Virus record (IMG/VR): IMGVR_UViG_3300047322_001193
Span: 1 to 64,000 of that record
Length of the DNA: 64,000 nt
Strand: one strand, 5' to 3'
Source: a virus
Shown: positions 59,553 to 64,000 of the stretch, piece after piece
How the letters are laid out: the number at the start of each line of letters is the position of its first letter
How positions within the stretch are numbered: the stretch's first letter is position 1
Translations under genes and position numbers: made by a program
Notes under the pieces: generated by a model
Databases searched by the model: none
The model's input: only the letters and a program-made list of their open reading frames with translations
What the model was told of the DNA's origin: nothing

Positions 59553-59581
59553 AGTACAGCCACAAAATCTAGTGTTGTCAG
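59553..59581 (-). promoter_or_regulatory. promoter of the replication operon CTGACA-N17-TGTACT
   Basis: Minus-strand -35 CTGACA (59576-59581) overlaps the stop of the terminase nuclease gene; 17-bp spacer; -10 TGTACT (59553-59558). The palindrome CTGTAGTACAG covers the -10. Downstream are TGTAGTCT near 59530 and AGACGACACC ending at 59505. The remaining gap (59411-59552) holds no gene. Confidence 0.55.
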
Positions 59582-60429
59582 TAGGGATCTTCCGCAATTT
59601 CGGAGAAGCGCTCTTCCCACTGCTCGAACATGCGATCAGAGCTGATATCGGATTGCTGCCAGTTGGTGGGGACGGAGCCGACTTCGACCCGAGAATGGCT
59701 GTCCGTCTCGATCTGCGAGTTCCAGTCGTGGGCCGCCCACACTGCCATGAGAAGTGCGCGCATGCGGTCGTCGTGAGCGCCATACGCGGCTTTGGCGGCC
59801 ATCTTGATAGGATCCTGCACGCAATCGGTCATCTCCTCCACAAAGTAGTCGCTGCGGATGATGATGCCGCCACGATTGATGTGTCGTGAGCCGCGGATCC
59901 AGAGATCGCGCACGGATTTGGGTGATGCGGTCCAACCCAGCACGTTGGTCGGTTTGGTGGTCATGGAATCGAGGTATTTCCAGACGAAATGGTTGGTGTA
60001 GCCGTGCGCGTTGATCATCTTCCGTAATGTGAGGAGTCCCGGTCCGGGATAGACCTCGATGATGCAGAGACACTGCTCGTCATCACTCTGACCGCTGTAG
60101 AGGCGACCCAGCACGTTTGCGACGTCTGCCAGGTCCTCAGGGTCGATGGGAGCCGCGTATTCGCACACCTGGACGTCAGGTTTGCCCATTCGACCGACTT
60201 TGATGATCTCGATAGCGCCATTATCGGTCTTGGTGTCGTCTTCGGTTCTGAGCGTGCGATCCCAGTTGGTGATGCCGACAGTCGGGTCGATTCCCATCAC
60301 ATAGGTTGCTCGCGGGTTGGGTTCTTCAAACATCCAGCAGATTCCACGCGGATCCTGGTCGAGCATGGTGCTGGGCAGCAGCTCGAGATGGTTGGTGCCC
60401 TGGATTGTGTAGCCGGTGGGTCGGCTCAT
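59578..60429 (-). CDS. terL: large terminase, nuclease domain as a separate protein, 283 aa
   Basis: RNase-H-like nuclease half of a phage large terminase. ATYVMGIDPTVG has the first Asp (D48), CIIEVYPG the Glu (E125), and GAHDDRMRALLMA the last Asp (D220/D221). The N-terminal GICWMFEEPNPRATY is the linker strand that in one-piece terminases connects to the ATPase domain. Here the ATPase is a separate gene (60644) and a small gene lies between, all with ATGA overlaps. This protein cuts packaged DNA. Confidence 0.75.
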   Translation of the reverse strand: MSRPTGYTIQGTNHLELLPSTMLDQDPRGICWMFEEPNPRATYVMGIDPTVGITNWDRTLRTEDDTKTDNGAIEIIKVGRMGKPDVQVCEYAAPIDPEDLADVANVLGRLYSGQSDDEQCLCIIEVYPGPGLLTLRKMINAHGYTNHFVWKYLDSMTTKPTNVLGWTASPKSVRDLWIRGSRHINRGGIIIRSDYFVEEMTDCVQDPIKMAAKAAYGAHDDRMRALLMAVWAAHDWNSQIETDSHSRVEVGSVPTNWQQSDISSDRMFEQWEERFSEIAEDPY

Positions 60430-60647
60430 CGTTCGCTCCACCATCCCAGGCGCACCGACTTCGAGAAGCAGGTGAGCCAGAGACCGGTAAAGAGCTTGGT
60501 CTCACCTTGCTGGTAAGCTCTCCGGTAGAAACCAATGGACATCAGAACGAAATGGCGAGCATCGATCAAAGGAACGCGCAGCCAGCTCGACCACATACCA
60601 TCCCGATAAGACCAGGCGATCCATCCCACATCCGGTGAGTACTTCAT
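60426..60647 (-). CDS. small gene between the two terminase halves, 73 aa
   Basis: Aromatic-rich protein (DVGWIAWSYRDGMWSSWLRV; then VLMSIGFYRRAYQQGETKLF and SKSVRLGWWSER). Starts at 60647 with the ATG overlapping the ATPase stop and ends overlapping the nuclease start. No family recognised. It may bind one of the two halves or hold them together. Alternatively it is an insertion with no role. Coding is supported by the two exact overlaps and the uniform composition. Confidence 0.5.
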   Translation of the reverse strand: MKYSPDVGWIAWSYRDGMWSSWLRVPLIDARHFVLMSIGFYRRAYQQGETKLFTGLWLTCFSKSVRLGWWSER

Positions 60648-61873
60648 AAACTCCCAACTCTCACGTCGTAAGGCTTGCCACGCGTACATTCCAGCCGCAG
60701 GCGCTCGATAACTTCCGGACTGAATGCAGCAACAGTGGTGTGCTGGAAACTCTCCTCGGGAGTGGCGGCATAGTTGGTCAGGAAGAGGTTCAGCTTGCCC
60801 GCATCGAAGTATTCACGGCGGGTGGTCTCATACCAGTACAGCGTGTCTCTGCCGAGCAGCGCGTCGTAACCCACGAACTCGCGTGACGTCTCGTACACTT
60901 TCTTAGCGTGCATCAGAGTGAGATCGGATGGCGTCCAGGCGGGAGGTGGAGTACGGCGATATTTCTTCTTCTCCGCATAATACGGTACGAAGCAGTAAAC
61001 CCAGCGCGCTGTACGACCCGCCCGCACACGCTCTGTGAATTCATGCCAGTAATTGCGCCGACCCTGGGCTGTCGATTCCAGGATGCAGAGGGTGTACGGG
61101 TTCTGGGGTAGTGTCGGGAAGAAGTCGTGTTCCAGCATGTCGGGATAGCTTAGTGATGCGACTTCAGTGATGTGCGAGACGTCGAACTGGCGGCCCTGAC
61201 CGAGACCGGATTGTTGGTTGCCTTGCTGGTACAGAATTCGCGAGTTCAGCGCTTCAAGATAGATGTGCTCACCCTTGACATTGAAGCCCGGAGAATCAGG
61301 CCAGCCGCGGGGACTCAGATACCATGGCAGGTTGTCAAGGATTAATTTGTCGCGGTCGTAGAGCTCTTGAACCTTGTCGTCATCCACTGACGCTGCCATG
61401 CCTCTTGTGTGAGGGTGCAGAGTCAATCGATGCATGCACGCCACTCGGGAGTACATGGTGTGACCGACCTGGCGATCCTTGTGGTCGACGATCAGAATTC
61501 CATCAGCAGTCGCTCCAATCTTGAGCGCATCGACACCCAATTCCTCAGCGCGGGCAATCTTGTCGTGCAGGATCTGTTGCGTCTCCCATAACTTCAATTT
61601 GCCGATGCCGCCACCCTCGACACCGTCGCGCTGGATTGTCGCGTACCGTTCAGCCCAGTATAAGAAGTCGATGGGGCAGAGTAGACGCTCGTTGCGAATA
61701 AACGCGCTCTCCTCCTTGCTGAGCGGGCGTTTCAGCTGGCCATCCGCCTTTCTCAGTGATTGGAGGTGGTCGGCGATATCGAGCACGTTAGGGACGTCGT
61801 AACGGATGAGCTTGAAGCCGAATTCACGCTCCAGGCGCTCCACATTCTCCTGTACGACGCGTTGGGAATACAA
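60644..61873 (-). CDS. terL: large terminase, ATPase domain as a separate protein, 409 aa
   Basis: The motor half of the packaging enzyme. An N-terminal helical part leads to IVDHKDRQVGHTMYSRVA (Walker-A-like D133-RQVGHT-139, a degenerate form as in GpA-type terminases), SHITEVASLSYPD (Walker B strand with E237) and CILESTAQGRRNYW (coupling motif). It ends at FSPEVIERLRLE, the usual boundary before the nuclease, so only the nuclease half is missing. The product must work with the 59578 protein. Confidence 0.75.
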   Translation of the reverse strand: MYSQRVVQENVERLEREFGFKLIRYDVPNVLDIADHLQSLRKADGQLKRPLSKEESAFIRNERLLCPIDFLYWAERYATIQRDGVEGGGIGKLKLWETQQILHDKIARAEELGVDALKIGATADGILIVDHKDRQVGHTMYSRVACMHRLTLHPHTRGMAASVDDDKVQELYDRDKLILDNLPWYLSPRGWPDSPGFNVKGEHIYLEALNSRILYQQGNQQSGLGQGRQFDVSHITEVASLSYPDMLEHDFFPTLPQNPYTLCILESTAQGRRNYWHEFTERVRAGRTARWVYCFVPYYAEKKKYRRTPPPAWTPSDLTLMHAKKVYETSREFVGYDALLGRDTLYWYETTRREYFDAGKLNLFLTNYAATPEESFQHTTVAAFSPEVIERLRLECTRGKPYDVRVGSL

Positions 61874-61878
61874 AGTAG

Positions 61879-62121
61879 CTACTCCTCAGCCTGTTTACCG
61901 ACTTTGCCGATCTGTTCAGCCAATTCGGTGAAGTAGTCGCGCTCCTCATCCGTGTAGAGCGTCACCGGGTCGGCACCGCTGGTGTCGGCTACTGGAGGTC
62001 GGATGTGGATGCCGGTATAGGCCAATTCGAGCTCTTTGATGTCGTTCATGCGCTGTAATTCGAGCCGAATGGCCCGCAATTCACGAATAACCGGCTTCAA
62101 ACGCATCAAATTGACGTTCAT
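61879..62121 (-). CDS. hypothetical protein, 80 aa
   Basis: Helical N-terminus with heptads (RLKPVIRELRAIRLELQRMN) and an acidic C-terminal helix (TDEERDYFTELAEQIGKV). It sits between the terminase ATPase and the Tat-like protein with short gaps. It may be an assembly partner in packaging. No family recognised. Confidence 0.5.
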   Translation of the reverse strand: MNVNLMRLKPVIRELRAIRLELQRMNDIKELELAYTGIHIRPPVADTSGADPVTLYTDEERDYFTELAEQIGKVGKQAEE

Positions 62122-62390
62122 TCGACCAGCCCCTGCTTCTTCATGTAGTACTGCTTCCAGAAGGGCGACAGGGTGCGGTCGACGAGGTCGCGTTCATCGG
62201 ACCAGGCGAGCTGGAACGCTATCGTGTTGGTTCGGGCGAGCCAGTCCATCTCGGCTGCGGTTGCCAGCTTGATTTCGGTCTTCGGGATGAAGATCTTGCG
62301 CTCACCGGGCACCCAGAGCAGCTTCTCGGGGTCCAATACCGCGGTCGTCGTGACTCCCGCCATCAGATTCAAGAATTGTCGTCTGTTCAC
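62118..62390 (-). CDS. small protein with twin-arginine signal-like N-terminus, 90 aa
   Basis: MNRRQFLNLMAGVTTTAVLD has an R-R-x-F-L motif and a hydrophobic stretch, the pattern of twin-arginine export signals. It is followed by PEKLLWVPGERKIFIPK, a phrase I also associate with small proteins encoded in soil and gut phages near the terminase. The C-terminus is helical. Whether it is exported, or the motif is structural, is not known. ATGA overlaps with both neighbours. Confidence 0.55.
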   Translation of the reverse strand: MNRRQFLNLMAGVTTTAVLDPEKLLWVPGERKIFIPKTEIKLATAAEMDWLARTNTIAFQLAWSDERDLVDRTLSPFWKQYYMKKQGLVE

Positions 62391-62623
62391 TTGTCCACCA
62401 CCTTAATTTGCTCGACGTCATCAATCGTCATCGCGTACTCATCGCTCAGGATCTTGAGAAATGGCCCTAGCAGGCTGGGATCGCTGAAATGCACGCGTAA
62501 TGGGCATCGCCAGGCGCATGCTTTGGCTAATTTCGCCAGATCGTCGTCGTATTCATCGAGTCGGAAGTCGTAAAAGTTCAACTTGCGCTCAGGTCTGGGA
62601 CCCAACCACACGCGCCAGCTCAT
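62387..62623 (-). CDS. hypothetical protein, 78 aa
   Basis: Begins MSWRVWLGPRPERKLNFYDF and ends with an acidic region (SDEYAMTIDDVEQIKVVDK). Overlaps the small terminase gene by ATGA. The centre has a Cys-bearing helix (AKLAKACAWRCPLRVHF). No motif allows a function; a packaging-operon accessory is possible. Confidence 0.5.
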   Translation of the reverse strand: MSWRVWLGPRPERKLNFYDFRLDEYDDDLAKLAKACAWRCPLRVHFSDPSLLGPFLKILSDEYAMTIDDVEQIKVVDK

Positions 62624-63246
62624 TCGCCGCCGGTGCCGAGCTTGAGGACCTTCTGCGAGGTCATCAGGAGCTCTTCGAGAGCGGAATCCATGCCGAAATT
62701 GTTGTTCTGGACCGCAAACATCGGTACTTTCTTGCCAATTAACCCCGCTGCTTCACTCACGATCTCGCGGGCGACCTTATCGCCCACGTGGCGCACTAAT
62801 CCGGTCTCGTTACATACCGGACACGCTCGGATAATGGGCTTCTTGCCATCATCGCCACCCTCACTGACGCGTTTCAGGCCGTCACAGCGCGGGCAACAGA
62901 CCATACTGGAGCGCGCATCTTCCACCATATCCGCCATCATGTCCGGCACCTTCGACATCATCCGCATCATCCCGACGTGGAGCTGGTGATTGCGCCAGAT
63001 ATCGTCCACTTCACTCAAACTGACGTTGAACTTCTTGCAGAGTGAGGCGAAAGAGCTGGTGCGGTAGGCCGGATCCAACCTTGCTGCCAGGAGCATCTCG
63101 ATCTTCGGCTCAGAACACACTTCAAGAGCCGCCTGGAACTCGGTCTCGGGCACGTTCTCGATGAAACGGCGCATCGCTTTGTCAGCGCGGGGGCGGACGG
63201 GCAGCTTGCGACCCGCATTATCACGACCTTTACCGGCTCTCGGCAC
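62620..63246 (-). CDS. terS: small terminase candidate with zinc ribbon, 208 aa
   Basis: The N-terminal half has a helix-turn-helix-like part (AYRTSSFASLCKKFNVSLSE VDDIWRNHQ) like the DNA-recognition end of small terminases. The middle holds C118-x2-C121 and C142-x2-C145 (CPRCDG; CPVCNETG), a DnaJ-like ribbon not usual in TerS. The C-terminal part is helical. The place, just upstream of the large terminase on the same strand, supports TerS. The ribbon is an unusual addition. Confidence 0.55.
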   Translation of the reverse strand: MPRAGKGRDNAGRKLPVRPRADKAMRRFIENVPETEFQAALEVCSEPKIEMLLAARLDPAYRTSSFASLCKKFNVSLSEVDDIWRNHQLHVGMMRMMSKVPDMMADMVEDARSSMVCCPRCDGLKRVSEGGDDGKKPIIRACPVCNETGLVRHVGDKVAREIVSEAAGLIGKKVPMFAVQNNNFGMDSALEELLMTSQKVLKLGTGGE

Positions 63247-63314
63247 CGGATCCTCCCCCGGACGTAACTCGCCTTCGGCGACTTCCGTCCTCCCTCCTCA
63301 TATTCCTGGTCATT

Positions 63315-63647
63315 TCAGCGTCTTTCGAGGCGCGGGAGACCGGCATCCTCATCCTCTATATATATGCGACGCTCACGGGCAGGTGGTTGCCAGCCTTTGA
63401 CCACGATCCAGGCCGGTTCCGGCTTGTCCGATGCATAAGGTTTGGTGAGTTGACCGGCAAAGTGGGCAGCGTGCGGGTTGTAGATCTCATCCGCCAGCAC
63501 TACCAAGCGTGTTAGGACGTCGGTGTAGTACGCCCAGCCACCCCTCCCGCCCGTAATGAGGACACAGCGGAGAGTGTGGGGGGTCGGTTCGGGCTCTTCG
63601 CGCTCGACGCCGAGGGTGTAGTTGTCGGAAATGGTGTGGTCGGACAT
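63315..63647 (-). CDS. hypothetical protein, 110 aa
   Basis: Start at 63647 (MSDHTISDNYTLGV) is the first ATG after the divergent promoter region. It contains LRCVLITGGRGGWAYYTDVL and a C-terminal stretch with ERRIYIEDEDAGLPR. The gap between its end and the small terminase start (63247-63314) holds nothing recognisable. No family known. It leads the packaging transcript. Confidence 0.45.
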   Translation of the reverse strand: MSDHTISDNYTLGVEREEPEPTPHTLRCVLITGGRGGWAYYTDVLTRLVVLADEIYNPHAAHFAGQLTKPYASDKPEPAWIVVKGWQPPARERRIYIEDEDAGLPRLERR

Positions 63648-63696
63648 GTGAGGGACGATACCACACCCAGCACCAGTGCGGGAAGTTGCGGTGACG

Positions 63697-63705
63697 TGAT
63701 AGAAT
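63697..63705 (+). promoter_or_regulatory. extended -10 promoter TGATAGAAT
   Basis: TGATAGAAT (63697-63705) matches an extended -10 (TGnTATAAT) in one mismatch; no -35 is evident. The leader carries GGACGACGACACC (63726-63738), the window's recurring motif, directly before the ATG at 63741. It would drive the right-end plus-strand gene. Confidence 0.5.
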
Positions 63706-63740
63706 TCCGCCCACTTCAAGAGATTGGACGACGACACCCA

Positions 63741-64000
63741 ATGATAACGATCACGTTCACGATGATGCAGTGGATCTCCGTCATCTTTCTGATGATTTCG
63801 CTCGGCAGCCAGCTGTTCGCGGCGTACTGCGCCCACAAACGGGCAAAAGTGCTGAAAGTGTGGGACGCCGCACTGGATGAAAGGGAGAAGGCGATCTTCA
63901 ATCTGGAGCCGGACCAGATGGCGGCGCGGGTCACCAGCCTGGTGACGGTGCAGATCAGCGACGGGGCCGAGATGCTGGAGCGGGCGCTGGGCGATATCGA
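63741..64000 (+). CDS. membrane-anchored protein, N-terminal part (3' truncated)
   Basis: Frame open to the window edge. MITITFTMMQWISVIFLMIS begins a single hydrophobic helix (residues about 8-30), followed by a charged helical domain (HKRAKVLKVWDAALDEREKA; MAARVTSLVTVQISDGAEML). One N-terminal anchor and a cytoplasmic or periplasmic coiled domain. It could be a regulatory or exclusion protein in the early block that continues beyond the window. The function is unknown. Confidence 0.5.
   Translation, partial: MITITFTMMQWISVIFLMISLGSQLFAAYCAHKRAKVLKVWDAALDEREKAIFNLEPDQMAARVTSLVTVQISDGAEMLERALGDI

Noticed and set aside
60426-60647. Intron or intein in the terminase gene
   Set aside because: No room for a self-splicing core or intein blocks, and both junctions are simple stop/start overlaps.
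1-64000. CRISPR array or insertion sequence
   Set aside because: No regularly spaced repeats of 25-40 bp and no transposase gene or terminal inverted repeats were found.

Overview
The window looks like most of the genome of a temperate, short-tailed (podovirus-like) tailed phage of an unidentified bacterial host. It has one portal, scaffold and capsid set, a short neck and nozzle series, two tailspikes and three large Gly/Ala/Pro-rich proteins of the ejected-internal-protein kind. I see no tape-measure, sheath or tail-tube gene. An integrase, an excisionase-like protein, a repressor-like protein and a tRNA-Ala gene point to lysogeny. Genes are densely packed with ATGA or TGATG stop/start overlaps and AAGGAG-type ribosome sites. 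I do not see enough to name the host. Both ends of the window cut through a gene, so the genome continues or is circular.

Layout. (1) 1-8933, plus strand: about 25 small early-type genes, mostly unrecognised, with several zinc-ribbon proteins, a ribbon-helix-helix candidate, a repressor-like HTH protein (3716) with a promoter and operator-like region beside it, and three winged-helix-like proteins. A terminator at 9017-9054 closes this block. (2) 9135-39819, plus strand: virion genes, comprising zinc ribbon, portal, minor structural genes, a glycosyltransferase (14861), a nine-repeat Pro-rich protein (15605), scaffold, major capsid, decoration protein, neck proteins, two tailspikes sharing an N-terminal anchor, a very large tail protein, a collar-type fibre, a GNAT-like protein and ejection-type proteins. 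(3) 39820-41978: a candidate attP with direct repeats and palindromes, tRNA-Ala(GGC), a stand-alone integrase arm-binding-like protein, and the integrase on the minus strand. (4) 42055-50808, minus strand: one overlapping chain of twelve genes holding four GT-A-type glycosyltransferases (one PLOD-like), a GT-B glycosyltransferase, three SAM methyltransferase proteins (one with two domains), a radical SAM enzyme with a B12-binding-like N-terminus, and at its end the excisionase-like gene. (5) 50925-59410, minus strand: replication and recombination, with a UDG-PolA fusion polymerase, an ERCC4 nuclease, an NrdR-type zinc ribbon, a Sak4-like ATPase, a PD-(D/E)XK nuclease, an ssDNA-binding candidate and an Fe-S DinG/XPD-like helicase. 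(6) 59578-63647, minus strand: packaging genes, in which the large terminase is two separate cistrons (ATPase and nuclease) with a small gene between them.

The most unusual parts are the glycan/methyl/radical-SAM operon, which runs into the lysogeny genes, the split terminase, the repeat protein, and a short motif (RGACGACACC) recurring in transcript leaders. The glycan operon could decorate the virion or change the surface of the lysogen; the sequence alone does not decide. I could not identify an endolysin or holin.
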